From: DATBQN01 sp963755825
Lineage (GTDB): Bacteria; Acidobacteriota; Thermoanaerobaculia; Multivoradales; UBA5704
Length of the DNA stretch: 64,000 nt
Reading direction: 5' to 3'
Assembly: GCA_963755825.1 (NCBI GenBank)
Contig: CAVWLA010000003.1
Span: 1,798,001-1,862,000, forward strand
Part shown: in pieces, positions 1 to 8,000 of the stretch
Numbering within the stretch: the stretch's first letter is position 1
Layout: each line of letters starts with the position of its first letter
Notes under the pieces: generated by a model
The model's input: the letters and a program-made list of their open reading frames with translations, nothing else
Told to the model about the DNA's origin: nothing
Database searches by the model: none
Position numbers and translations under genes: made by a program

Positions 1-289
1 TGGCGCCGGAGTAGTAGGCGCAGTCGGCGACGGGGTGGTCCCTCTCCTTCTCGAGCGCCGCGAGGGCGATCGACGAGCCCTTGGGGTCGGGCGGCACGGT
101 GACGCCGGCGACCTGCTTGTAGAGGGCGGTGACGCCGCCCCAGTTGGCGTAGTTGGGGATGCAGTCGTACTGGATGACGACCTTCTCCGCGGCGGCCGCG
201 GGAGCGACCGCGGCCACCAGCGAGAGAAGGGCGACGGCAGCCGTCCGAGCGGCACGGGCGAGCCTGAACGATTTCGCTGAGCGATGCAC
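1..289 (-). CDS. Periplasmic solute-binding protein, C-terminus cut off by window edge
   Basis: The 96 visible residues start with a GTG codon preceded by AGGAG. An N-terminal signal peptide (basic start, hydrophobic LLSLVAAVAP, AAAA cleavage region) is followed by YDCIPNYANWGG and VPPDPKGSSIALAALEKER. That pattern resembles ABC-transporter extracellular solute-binding proteins, where a Pro-Asp-x-Lys-Gly-Ser-Ser-x-Ala-Leu-Ala segment lies near the N-terminus. It probably delivers a small ligand to an inner-membrane ABC importer that would lie outside the window. It begins 9 nt after the stop of the porin-like gene and its ribosome-binding site overlaps that stop, so the two are likely co-transcribed. 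The ligand cannot be told. Confidence 0.6.
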   Translation of the reverse strand, partial: MHRSAKSFRLARAARTAAVALLSLVAAVAPAAAAEKVVIQYDCIPNYANWGGVTALYKQVAGVTVPPDPKGSSIALAALEKERDHPVADCAYYSGA

Positions 290-297
290 GGTGTCTC

Positions 298-1404
298 CTA
301 GAAGCTGTCGTGGAGAACGAGGTTGTAGCTCTTGTCGATGAAGGTGTCGGGGCCGTGCTCGGGCTCGCTCTTCCACCAGTCGTACTCGACGATCAGATCG
401 AGCTTGTCGCGCAGGGTGACCACCGCGCCGGGCACCAGCTCGACCTCGGTCGCCTTGAGGTCGGTGTAGTCGACCTGGCTGTAGTTGACGCGCAGGTTGA
501 GGCGCGGCAGCGCCTGCCAGCGGACGCCGGCGAGGAGGTAGGTGCCGTCGAGGTAGCCGAGGCGGAGGTCGGGGGTCAGCTCGGGCTTGATGCCGTTCTG
601 CTTCAGCAGCTCGACGTAAGCGATCGCGGGGCCCCAGGTGAGGGTGCCGTCGACGGCGGCCTGCGCCAGCGAGAAGCTCGGCGTCGCGGCGCCGCCGGTG
701 CGCTCGATGCGGCCGGAGAGACCGGAGAGACCGAGGGCGAACGAGCGGCCGGCGCCCAGCGACCAGGTGGGGACGAGGCGGGCGGTCACCGTGTCACGCT
801 GCATCGCGGTGGGGTCGCTCTCGACGTCGCGGCCGGGGAGCGAGCCGGCGACGTGGTCGTTGTTGGCGAAGTATTGGGCGGAGTAGTCGAGCCCGAAGCG
901 CGGGGTGACGGCGCGCTTGCCGACCAGCTCGACCCCGTAGTCCGGGTTGAGCTTCAGGCCGTTGAAGTACTGCACGTTGCCGAAGAACGAGTCGTCCCAG
1001 AGGACGCCGACCTTGCGGTAGAACTTGCCGGCGTGGACATCGCCCACCGGCGTCTTCGCCCACACGTACGCCTCCTGGAACCAGACGTCGGAGACGAAGT
1101 ACGAGCGCAGCTTGGAGTCGCGGGCGCGCGTCTGCACGTGGAGACCGTAGCTCTTGTCGGTCGACGCGGCATCGATGTTCAACAGGAAGGCGTAGATCTC
1201 GAACTTCTGGTCGGCGCCCTTCAGATCGGGCAGGTATTCGAAGAGATAGATGCCGCCGGAGAGGTCGAAGGTACCGGCCGGGGCGCGCACGGAGAGGGCG
1301 GGCGCCGGCTCGTCGGCGCGGGCGGCGAGCGCCGAGAGGGCGAGCAGGATCGACAGCAGGCCGGCGGCGCCTGGAAGGGGCGAGACGCGGGACGGACGGA
1401 GCAA
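298..1404 (-). CDS. Outer-membrane porin-like beta-barrel protein
   Basis: The 368-residue product has a signal peptide (LLSILLALSALAARA) followed by a sequence of alternating hydrophobic/polar strands rich in Tyr, Phe and Asp, ending in an aromatic residue (LHDSF), the usual C-terminal signature for outer-membrane barrel insertion. The TTG start at 1404 is chosen because a perfect AGGAGG lies 6 nt upstream. The ATG at 1434 lacks such a site and would add residues before the signal peptide. The next gene downstream encodes a periplasmic binding protein, so the pair may form an uptake unit: pore plus periplasmic receptor. Substrate unknown; a general assignment as porin is an inference from the barrel pattern, with no family-specific motif seen. 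Confidence 0.65.
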   Translation of the reverse strand: MLRPSRVSPLPGAAGLLSILLALSALAARADEPAPALSVRAPAGTFDLSGGIYLFEYLPDLKGADQKFEIYAFLLNIDAASTDKSYGLHVQTRARDSKLRSYFVSDVWFQEAYVWAKTPVGDVHAGKFYRKVGVLWDDSFFGNVQYFNGLKLNPDYGVELVGKRAVTPRFGLDYSAQYFANNDHVAGSLPGRDVESDPTAMQRDTVTARLVPTWSLGAGRSFALGLSGLSGRIERTGGAATPSFSLAQAAVDGTLTWGPAIAYVELLKQNGIKPELTPDLRLGYLDGTYLLAGVRWQALPRLNLRVNYSQVDYTDLKATEVELVPGAVVTLRDKLDLIVEYDWWKSEPEHGPDTFIDKSYNLVLHDSF

Positions 1405-1410
1405 GGCAAA

Positions 1411-1416
1411 CCTCCT
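1411..1416 (-). promoter_or_regulatory. Shine-Dalgarno AGGAGG fixing a TTG start
   Basis: AGGAGG on the minus strand sits 6 nt before TTG 1404-1402. It decides the start of the porin-like gene, because the in-frame ATG 30 nt further upstream has no comparable site. Confidence 0.7.
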
Positions 1417-1469
1417 CGGCGGAGCCGGAGGCATCCGCGCGGAACCAGCTTTCGATGACGACGGCGAGG

Positions 1470-2180
1470 TCAGCGGGCGAGCGCGCCGGCTGGCGGCGGC
1501 CCGCGCGTCGCGCGGCTGGCGGCGAGGAGGAGCGACGAGATGCGGCTTCGCCGGGTGGCCCAGCCGCTGGCGAGCGGCGCCACCGGCAACAGGCGGAGGA
1601 TCCAGCGCCGGAGGTCCGCCGGCAGCTCGCCGCCGAGGAGCGCCGCGAGATCGCCCGGCGCGTCGAGATCGGCGAGCGGCGACAGAACGGCGGCGTGCGC
1701 GTCGCGGGCGCGCAGCTCGGCGAAGACGCTCGCACGGCACCAGGCGATGCCGGCGAGGAGATCGGAGCTGGCCGGCTTGCAGCCGAGGAGGTAGACGCCG
1801 CCGTCGGGCGACGGGCCGAGGACGGTGCGGTGTCTCGCCAGGAGGTCGAAGGCGCGCGCCAGCAACGCCGCGCCGAGCTGCGGCACGTCGCCCGGCACCG
1901 CGACGATCTCTTCGTAGCCGCGGGCGAGCGCGTCGGCGAAGGCGTTCTCCAGCCGCTCGCCGAAGCTGCCGCCGCGCTGGGGGAGGGAGGGCAGGCCGGG
2001 CGCCGGCGCCGCGCCGACCACCAGGAGATCGACGCCGGAGAGCTCGGCGACCGCCGCGACGACGCGGCGTCGCGCGTAGCCGAGCAACAGGCCCGCCCGC
2101 CCCAGCCGCTTGGCGCGCACCTCCATCGCCGTGGAGACGGCGAAGAGGAGGACGCAGCGGCGGTTCGCGGATCGATCCAT
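1470..2180 (-). CDS. DUF2064 / TIGR04282-family glycosyltransferase-like protein
   Basis: This 236-residue protein has the hallmarks of the DUF2064 (TIGR04282) family of GT-A fold nucleotidyl/glycosyltransferase-like enzymes: an N-terminal KRLGRAG segment, the central GYEEIVAVPGDVPQL metal/nucleotide-binding region, and GPSPDGGVYLLGC downstream. Members include ArsG-like enzymes proposed to act in arsenosugar synthesis, but the substrate here is not evident. Start ATG 2180 precedes the first conserved strand (RRCVLLFAV); GTG 2198 is a possible alternative. The C-terminal ~40 residues are Arg/Ala-rich and probably disordered. It is divergent from purE. Confidence 0.65.
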   Translation of the reverse strand: MDRSANRRCVLLFAVSTAMEVRAKRLGRAGLLLGYARRRVVAAVAELSGVDLLVVGAAPAPGLPSLPQRGGSFGERLENAFADALARGYEEIVAVPGDVPQLGAALLARAFDLLARHRTVLGPSPDGGVYLLGCKPASSDLLAGIAWCRASVFAELRARDAHAAVLSPLADLDAPGDLAALLGGELPADLRRWILRLLPVAPLASGWATRRSRISSLLLAASRATRGPPPAGALAR

Positions 2181-2306
2181 CGAGCTCGGGCTTTGCACGC
2201 GGAGCTTAGTACGAGTCAGCCTGCCGGCGCGGATCGACGGCGACCGGCGGCGCTCGGCGATGGAACGCGATCGCTGCGACGGGCTGTGCTAGCGTTCGGG
2301 CGTTCG

Positions 2307-2322
2307 GACGCCTGAACGTCCG
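2307..2322 (+). promoter_or_regulatory. Hairpin in the purE 5' leader
   Basis: CGGACG and CGTCCG, separated by six bases, form a perfect 6-bp stem about 14 nt before the purE ATG. A weak TAGCGT -10-like hexamer lies just upstream of it near 2289. No purine riboswitch core is recognisable. Confidence 0.3.
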
Positions 2323-2335
2323 GGCATCCACCCCT

Positions 2336-2860
2336 ATGTCGACACCCTCGCCCGCTCCAGACGCTCCGGCCCATGCGGCGCAGCCGCTGGTCAGCGTCAT
2401 CATGGGGAGCCGCTCCGACTGGGAGACGATGCGCCATGCCGCCGAGATGCTCGCCCGCTTCGCGGTGCCGCACGAGAGCCTCGTCGTCTCCGCCCACCGC
2501 ACCCCGGAGTGGATGCGCGAGTTCGCCACCACGGCGGCCGGCCGCGGCATCGAGGTGGTGATCGCCGGCGCCGGCGGCGCCGCCCACCTGCCGGGTATGG
2601 TCGCCGCGCAGACCCTCCTGCCGGTGCTCGGCGTGCCGGTCGAGAGCCAGGCGCTCAAGGGGATGGACTCGCTCCTCTCGATCGTCCAGATGCCCTCCGG
2701 CGTGCCGGTGGGGACGCTCGCCATCGGCCGCGCCGGCGCCGCCAACGCCGCCCTCCTCGCCATCCGCATCCTCGCCATCGCCCGTCCCGAGCTGGCGCGG
2801 CGCCTCGCCGACTTCGCCGCCGAGCAGGCGCGGGCGGTGCGCGCCGAGACCCTGGCGTGA
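2336..2860 (+). CDS. purE: N5-carboxyaminoimidazole ribonucleotide mutase PurE
   Basis: PurE (class I) converts N5-CAIR to CAIR in cytosolic de novo purine synthesis. The 174-residue protein is of normal length and shows the family landmarks in order: MGSRSDWETM (phosphate and CAIR binding), SAHRTPEWM with the catalytic His region, and AGAGGAAHLPGM. It is immediately followed by purK, with which it shares a GTGA stop/start overlap, so the two enzymes are translationally coupled. An alanine/proline-rich N-terminal stretch of about 17 residues precedes the first beta strand. Confidence 0.95.
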   Translation: MSTPSPAPDAPAHAAQPLVSVIMGSRSDWETMRHAAEMLARFAVPHESLVVSAHRTPEWMREFATTAAGRGIEVVIAGAGGAAHLPGMVAAQTLLPVLGVPVESQALKGMDSLLSIVQMPSGVPVGTLAIGRAGAANAALLAIRILAIARPELARRLADFAAEQARAVRAETLA

Positions 2861-4038
2861 GCGCCCGCCGCGCCGCGGCCGTCCTCCCCGGCGCCACGAT
2901 CGGGGTCCTCGGCAGCGGCCAGCTGGGGCGGATGTTCGCCATCGCCGCGCGGCGGATGGGCTACCGCGTCCACACCCTCTCTCCCGACACCGACACGCCG
3001 ACCGGCCAGGTCGCCGACCGCGAGGTGACCGCCGACTACGACGACCTCGACGCCGTGCGCGCCTTCGCCCGCGGCGTCGACGTCGTCACTTTCGAGTTCG
3101 AGAACGTCCCCGCGGCGACCGCCGAGGCGGCGGCCGAGGCGGCGCCGGTGCGCCCCGGCGGCGCGGTCCTGCACACCACGCAGAACCGGCTGCGCGAGAA
3201 GAGCTTTCTCGCCGGCGCCGGCTTTCCCGTCACCCCTTTCGCCGCCGTCCGCGGCGACGGCGATCTGGCGGCGGCGATCGCGGCGATCGGCCTCCCCGCC
3301 GTCCTCAAGACCGCCGGCTGGGGCTACGACGGCAAGGGGCAGACGGTGATCCGCACCGCCGCCGAGGCGCCGGCGGCCTTCCATTCGCTGGGCACCGGCG
3401 AGGCCATTCTCGAGGCCTTCGTCGACTTCGAGCGCGAGGTCTCGGTGGTGGCGGCGCGCGGGCCCCACGGCGAGGCCGCCGAGTTCGCGCCGATCGAGAA
3501 CCGCCATCGCCATCACATCCTCGACCTCTCGATCGCCCCCGCCGAGCTGGCGCCAGCGCTCGCTCGCGAGGCGGCGGAGATCGCCCGCGGCATCCTCTCG
3601 GCGCTCGACGTCGTCGGCGTCCTCTGCGTCGAGCTCTTCGTCACCCGCGACGGCCGGCTGCTGGTCAACGAGCTGGCGCCGCGCCCCCACAACTCGGGCC
3701 ACCTGACTTTCGACGCCGCGGTGACCAGCCAGTTCGAGCAGCAGCTCCGCGCCGTCTGCGGCCTGCCGCTCGGCGCCATCGACCTCCTCCGCCCGGCGGC
3801 GATGGCGAACCTCCTGGGCGACCTCTGGGAGGGGGGCGAGCCCGACTGGGCGGCGGCGCTGGCGTACCCCGAGGTCAAGCTGCATCTCTATGGCAAGGCG
3901 GCACCGCGGCCCGGCCGCAAGATGGGGCACCTGACCGCCCTCGCCGCCGACCGCGAAACGGCCATGGCGCGCGCGCTGGCGGCGCGCCGGGCGCTCGGCG
4001 GCCCGGCCGACCGCGGCACGCCGGAGGAGCGCAGATGA
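2857..4038 (+). CDS. purK: N5-carboxyaminoimidazole ribonucleotide synthase PurK
   Basis: PurK is an ATP-grasp enzyme that carboxylates AIR to N5-CAIR using bicarbonate and ATP, supplying PurE. The 393-residue protein begins with a GTG overlapping the purE stop (GTGA), then GVLGSGQLGRMFAIAARRMGY, the pre-ATP-grasp nucleotide fold. Further landmarks are TFEFENVP, LKTAGWGYDGKGQ, the ATP-grasp VCVELF-type strand and NELAPRPHNSGH. A long in-frame upstream extension exists but is antisense-like and overlaps purE, so the GTG start is preferred. Its stop overlaps the next start by 4 nt (ATGA). Confidence 0.95.
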   Translation: MSARRAAAVLPGATIGVLGSGQLGRMFAIAARRMGYRVHTLSPDTDTPTGQVADREVTADYDDLDAVRAFARGVDVVTFEFENVPAATAEAAAEAAPVRPGGAVLHTTQNRLREKSFLAGAGFPVTPFAAVRGDGDLAAAIAAIGLPAVLKTAGWGYDGKGQTVIRTAAEAPAAFHSLGTGEAILEAFVDFEREVSVVAARGPHGEAAEFAPIENRHRHHILDLSIAPAELAPALAREAAEIARGILSALDVVGVLCVELFVTRDGRLLVNELAPRPHNSGHLTFDAAVTSQFEQQLRAVCGLPLGAIDLLRPAAMANLLGDLWEGGEPDWAAALAYPEVKLHLYGKAAPRPGRKMGHLTALAADRETAMARALAARRALGGPADRGTPEERR

Positions 4039-6035
4039 GCACGCCGAGCCACCGACCGCCGATCTCCATCTTCCAGAAACCGATCTGGATGCTCCTTCTG
4101 GTCGCCGGCGCCCTGCCGATGGCCGCCGGCGCCCTGCAGCCTGCGACGGCCGAGGCACTGGCGCCTGTGCGCTGGACGGCGCTAGGTCCCAACGGCGGCA
4201 CCGTCCTCTCCCTCGCCGTCGCCCCCGGCGCAACGCCCGCGGTCTATGCCGCGACCGCCTCGGGAGTCGACGAGAGCGCCGACGGCGGCAGCAGCTGGCG
4301 GCACCTCGATGGCGGCCTGGGTGGACGCTACGTGGCGGTCCTCGCGGTCGATCCGAGCGACGCCCGCATCCTTTACGCAGGCACCGGCGGCAGCGGCCTC
4401 TGGAAGAGCGAGGACGGCGGCGCCACCTGGCGGCCGCGGCCGATCGCTCCCGGCGTCGCCGACATACGGGCCCTGACGGTCGACGCGCGAAATCCGCAGA
4501 CCGTCTTCGCCGCCGCGACGGCGACCTTCCCGCCGTCGGTCGGCGGCCTCTTCAAGAGCACCGACCGCGGCGACACCTGGCACGACGTGGCAGGGAGCAG
4601 CCCGTGGCGCGGCTCGGTGAGCAGCATCGCCGTCGACCCGGCCAGCTCTTCGATCGTCTATGCCGCGGCCTTCGGCGTCCTGCGCAGCAGCGATGGCGGC
4701 GAGACCTGGACCGCTCTGCCTGGCGCGCCGAATTTCGCCCTGCAGGTCGTGCTCGATCCGCGGCGGCCGGGGACGATCCTCGTCGGCTCGACCTCCGGCC
4801 TCGAGATCTCCGCCGGCAACGCCTTCGCCCGCAGCACCGACGGCGGCGCCACCTGGGCCTCCATCACCCCTCCAGGGTCCACCGCCATCATCGGCCTGCC
4901 GCTGGCGCTCGCCGCCGACGGCACGCTCTACACCGCCGGTTTCCGCAGCGCCGACGACGGCGCCACCTGGACGCCGACCGCGCCGCTCGCGGCGCGGACG
5001 ACGGCGATCGCCACCGCTCCCGACGCCCCGGGCACGCTCTACGCCGCGAGCGTCGACCGCGGCGTCTTCCGCAGCGGCGACGGCGCCCGCTCGTGGCAGG
5101 GCGCCAGCCGCGGCCTCCGCGCCGCCGGCATCGGCGCGGTCGCCGCCGTGGCGGCGGGGCGCGCGGCGGCCGACCTCTACGTCGAGGTCCCTCTCGTCGG
5201 TCTGCTCCGCGAGCACCGCTCGACCGCCGCCGCCTGGGTGCCGCTCCTCGCGTTCGATAGGCCGTCCTTCATCGCCGCCGCTCCCGGCCGCCCGTCGACG
5301 CTCTACACCTCGAGCTTCGACGACGACACCGGCAGCCGGCTGCTGCGGAGCGCCGACGGCGGCGCCACCTGGAGGTCCCTGCCGGTGCCGGAGAGCTGCG
5401 CCATCCTGGCGCCGGTCACGATCGACCCGCGCTCGCCAGCGACCCTCTATCTCGGCGGCACAGGGTCCACCAACATCTGCGACTCCGAGCAGCGCTTCGG
5501 CTTCAAGAGCGTCGACGCGGGGAAGACCTGGACGCCGCTGGCCGGCCTCCACGATCCCATCGCCTACGCCATCGATCCGCGGCGCCCGGCGAGCCTCTAC
5601 GCCATCGACAGCTGGAACGGCATCCTCTCCTCGCGCGACGGGGGAGCGAGCTGGTCGCCCGCGACGCAGGGCTTCAGCGGTACGCCCGTGCGCCTCGCGG
5701 TCGACCCCACCAACTTCGCCGTGCTCTACGTGGCGGCGGACAGCGGCCTCTTCGTCTCGACCGACCGGGCGCGCCATTGGCGCCTGGTCAGCACATTCGT
5801 CGCCGACGCCAGCGCCCTCCTCGTCGATCCGCGCTCGCCGGCGACGCTCTATGCCGGCATCGTCGGCCGCGGCGTCTTCCGCAGCCTCGACCGCGGGCGC
5901 ACCTGGACGAGCCTCAACGTGGCCGGCGCCGCGGCGCAGTTCTCCGGCGCCCTGACGCTCGATCCCGTCCAGGCCGGCGTGCTCTACGCCGGCACCGCGA
6001 GCGGCCTCTTCCGCATCGACGCCGGCACGCCGTAG
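4035..6035 (+). CDS. Secreted Asp-box (BNR/sialidase-like) beta-propeller protein
   Basis: The 666-residue protein has a membrane-spanning export signal near residues 15-40 and then about ten copies of the Asp-box motif S-x-D-x-G-x-x-W (for example SADGGSSW, SEDGGATW, STDRGDTW, SSDGGETW, SLDRGRTW) spaced 45-70 residues apart. Such repeats build beta-propellers of the sortilin/BNR type, usually extracellular or periplasmic. No catalytic sialidase residues (Arg triad, RIP motif) are visible, so an enzymatic role is not supported. It overlaps purK by 4 nt, an odd partner for a purine gene, suggesting simple transcriptional read-through. Confidence 0.8.
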   Translation: MSTPSHRPPISIFQKPIWMLLLVAGALPMAAGALQPATAEALAPVRWTALGPNGGTVLSLAVAPGATPAVYAATASGVDESADGGSSWRHLDGGLGGRYVAVLAVDPSDARILYAGTGGSGLWKSEDGGATWRPRPIAPGVADIRALTVDARNPQTVFAAATATFPPSVGGLFKSTDRGDTWHDVAGSSPWRGSVSSIAVDPASSSIVYAAAFGVLRSSDGGETWTALPGAPNFALQVVLDPRRPGTILVGSTSGLEISAGNAFARSTDGGATWASITPPGSTAIIGLPLALAADGTLYTAGFRSADDGATWTPTAPLAARTTAIATAPDAPGTLYAASVDRGVFRSGDGARSWQGASRGLRAAGIGAVAAVAAGRAAADLYVEVPLVGLLREHRSTAAAWVPLLAFDRPSFIAAAPGRPSTLYTSSFDDDTGSRLLRSADGGATWRSLPVPESCAILAPVTIDPRSPATLYLGGTGSTNICDSEQRFGFKSVDAGKTWTPLAGLHDPIAYAIDPRRPASLYAIDSWNGILSSRDGGASWSPATQGFSGTPVRLAVDPTNFAVLYVAADSGLFVSTDRARHWRLVSTFVADASALLVDPRSPATLYAGIVGRGVFRSLDRGRTWTSLNVAGAAAQFSGALTLDPVQAGVLYAGTASGLFRIDAGTP

Positions 6036-6049
6036 GGAGCCCGCCCGCC

Positions 6050-7111
6050 ATGTGGATGATCTACGGCGCCAACGGCTACACCGGCGAGCTCGCCGCGCGG
6101 GAGGCGGCGCGGCGCGGCCTGCGGCCGCTCCTCGCCGGCCGCAACGCCGCGGCGCTCGCGGCGCTGGCGGGCGAGCTGGGGCTGGAGAGCCGTGTGTTCG
6201 GGCTCGGCGATTCGGCGGCGATTCGCGGCGGGCTCGAGGGGGTCGCCGCCGTCCTCCACTGCGCCGGCCCGTTCGTCCGCACCAGCGCGCCGCTGGTCGC
6301 CGCCTGCCTCGCGGCGGGCGTCCACTACCTCGACATCACCGGCGAGATCGCGGTCTTCGAGACCATCCTGGCGCGGCGGAGCGAGGCCGAGCGCGCCGGC
6401 GTCGCGCTGCTGCCGGGCGTCGGCTTCGACGTCGTCCCCAGCGACTGCCTGGCGGCGCGGCTGGGCGAGGCGCTCCCCGACGCCACCGAGCTCGTCCTCG
6501 CCTTCGGCTCCGACCGCGGCGGCTACAGCCGCGGCACGCTGAAGACGATGATCGAGAGCCTGCCCCACCTGGGCGCCGTGCGGCGCGGCGGCCGCATCGT
6601 GCCGGTGCCGGCCGGCTATGCGACGCGCGAGATCGACTTCGGCGGCGGGCTTGGGTCACGCTGGACGATGACCATCCCCTGGGGCGACGTGGCGACGGCG
6701 TTCCACACCACCGGGATCCCCGACATCCGCGTCTACACCGCGGCATCGCCCAGGTCGGTGCGGCGGCTCCGCCGCCTGGCGCGCCTGGCGCCGCTGGCGG
6801 CGATCGGCCCCGTCAAGCGCTGGCTGCAGCGCCGCGTCGACCGCCGGGCGCCCGGCCCGTCGGCGGAGGACCGCGCCGTCGCCCGCACCTATCTCTGGGG
6901 GGAGGCGAGGAACGCCGCCGGCGACACGGTGACGGCGCGCATCGAGACGCCCGAGGCCTACGCCTTCACCGCCGTCTCCGCGGTGGAGGCGGCCGTCCGC
7001 GCCGAGAGCGGCGCCGTCGCGCCCGGCGCCTGGACCCCCGCCCGCGCCTTCGGCACCCGCTTCGTCGACGGCCTGCCGGGCGTCACGGCGAGCCCGGTCG
7101 AGCGCGCCTGA
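6050..7111 (+). CDS. Saccharopine dehydrogenase-like / trans-acting enoyl reductase family protein
   Basis: The 353-residue protein starts MWMIYGANGYTGELAAREAARRG, an N-terminal Rossmann dinucleotide-binding site (GxNGxTG) typical of the saccharopine-dehydrogenase-like NAD(P)-binding superfamily. It continues with HCAGPF, YLDITGE and PGVGFDVVPSDC, which are diagnostic of the bacterial/mycobacterial trans-acting enoyl reductase (TER) group and its relatives. Substrate unknown. It begins 14 nt after the Asp-box gene, so it is probably in the same transcript. It is not a lysine-pathway enzyme by context. Confidence 0.8.
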   Translation: MWMIYGANGYTGELAAREAARRGLRPLLAGRNAAALAALAGELGLESRVFGLGDSAAIRGGLEGVAAVLHCAGPFVRTSAPLVAACLAAGVHYLDITGEIAVFETILARRSEAERAGVALLPGVGFDVVPSDCLAARLGEALPDATELVLAFGSDRGGYSRGTLKTMIESLPHLGAVRRGGRIVPVPAGYATREIDFGGGLGSRWTMTIPWGDVATAFHTTGIPDIRVYTAASPRSVRRLRRLARLAPLAAIGPVKRWLQRRVDRRAPGPSAEDRAVARTYLWGEARNAAGDTVTARIETPEAYAFTAVSAVEAAVRAESGAVAPGAWTPARAFGTRFVDGLPGVTASPVERA

Positions 7112-7129
7112 CGCTCCGCCAGGTCCGAA

Positions 7130-7609
7130 TCAGCTCGTCGCCTTCTTGAGCAGCGCGATCTGGCCGGCGTGGTAGGCGTCGTGCTGAGCGAGGCCGTGGA
7201 GCATGACGTAGGCGTCGTAGCCCTTGCCGGGGACGGCTTCGGCGAGCTTCGCCTCCGGCAGCGCGGCGAGCTGCCGGCTGAGCTCCCGATGGGCGTCCTC
7301 CAGCCGCGAGACCGCCTGGTGCCAGGCGTCCTCCGTCGCGTCTCCCGCTGTGCTTCCGATGCCCGGCCAGTCGGCGGAGCCCTCGGCGACCGTCACCGGC
7401 GCGGCCGAGTCCAGCCGGCGGCCGACCGTCTCGGCCCAGAAGGTCAGGTGGAGGACGATCTCCCAGATGCTGTGCGCCGACGGCAGCGGCTTCGCCGCCG
7501 CCTGCGCCGCGGTGACGTCGGTGAGCGCATCGGTGAGCGACGGCCCGTGCCACGTCTCGCCGTAGAGCGCCCGCTGCAGCTCGTCGGTGATGCGCTCGAT
7601 CTCGTTCAT
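7130..7609 (-). CDS. DinB-family protein (four-helix metal-binding)
   Basis: The 159-residue protein has the DinB/YfiT fold signature: a His in EIVLHLTFW and the C-terminal HDAYHAGQIALL, together giving the three-His divalent metal site. Family members include thiol S-transferases and damage-inducible proteins of unknown function; nothing here selects one. A second DinB paralogue lies at 55146-55622. A TATCCT hexamer ends 7 nt before the ATG, which suggests a leaderless mRNA. Confidence 0.8.
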   Translation of the reverse strand: MNEIERITDELQRALYGETWHGPSLTDALTDVTAAQAAAKPLPSAHSIWEIVLHLTFWAETVGRRLDSAAPVTVAEGSADWPGIGSTAGDATEDAWHQAVSRLEDAHRELSRQLAALPEAKLAEAVPGKGYDAYVMLHGLAQHDAYHAGQIALLKKATS

Positions 7610-7616
7610 GGGCGGC

Positions 7617-7622
7617 AGGATA
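7617..7622 (-). promoter_or_regulatory. -10 box (TATCCT) 7 nt before DinB start
   Basis: TATCCT on the minus strand with only 7 nt to the ATG at 7609. Transcription would begin at or next to the start codon. Confidence 0.5.
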
Positions 7623-7655
7623 CCCCGGCCGCCCGGCGACGGGTGGCGCGGCGCG

Positions 7656-7940
7656 TCAGAGGAGCACCGCGACGACGCGGGCGCCGCACCAGAGGAGGCC
7701 GACGACGACGAGGAGCGGCAGCAGCGCGGCGCCGACGGCGAGGAGGGCCGGCGCCAGCACGCAAAGGGCGACGAGCGCCACGATCGGCAGCAACACCAGC
7801 TTGAGCAGGGCGCCGAGCAGCGCGAACGGTAAGAGGACGGCGCGGCAGGCGAGCTTGGCGATGCCGGCGACGAGGGCGACCAGGACGAAGAGCCCGGCGA
7901 CCCCGGCGGCGACGACCAGCAGTCCGAAGAGCACGAGCAT
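7656..7940 (-). CDS. Small hydrophobic membrane protein
   Basis: The 94-residue product is almost entirely Leu/Val/Ala, with about three transmembrane segments separated by short basic stretches (AKLACR, KL). A GGAGG ribosome-binding site precedes the ATG, but it lies inside a 12-bp perfect palindrome. The gene sits downstream of sucA in the same orientation. No family recognised. Coding status rests on the ribosome-binding site and the long uninterrupted hydrophobic pattern. Confidence 0.5.
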   Translation of the reverse strand: MLVLFGLLVVAAGVAGLFVLVALVAGIAKLACRAVLLPFALLGALLKLVLLPIVALVALCVLAPALLAVGAALLPLLVVVGLLWCGARVVAVLL

Positions 7941-7944
7941 CGAG

Positions 7945-7956
7945 GGAGGTACCTCC
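7945..7956. promoter_or_regulatory. Palindrome GGAGGTACCTCC covering a ribosome-binding site
   Basis: The perfect 12-bp palindrome lies 4-15 nt before the ATG of the small membrane gene and contains its Shine-Dalgarno. Folding on itself or dimerising would hide the site. Confidence 0.4.
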
Positions 7957-8000
7957 TCCCCTGCTCTACGAAGCCCGCGCCGCCGGGTTTCGCGCTCCGT

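Noticed and set aside
2206..4233. Long minus-strand open frame over purE-purK
   Set aside because: Shadow of two well-conserved genes on the other strand; no motif of its own.
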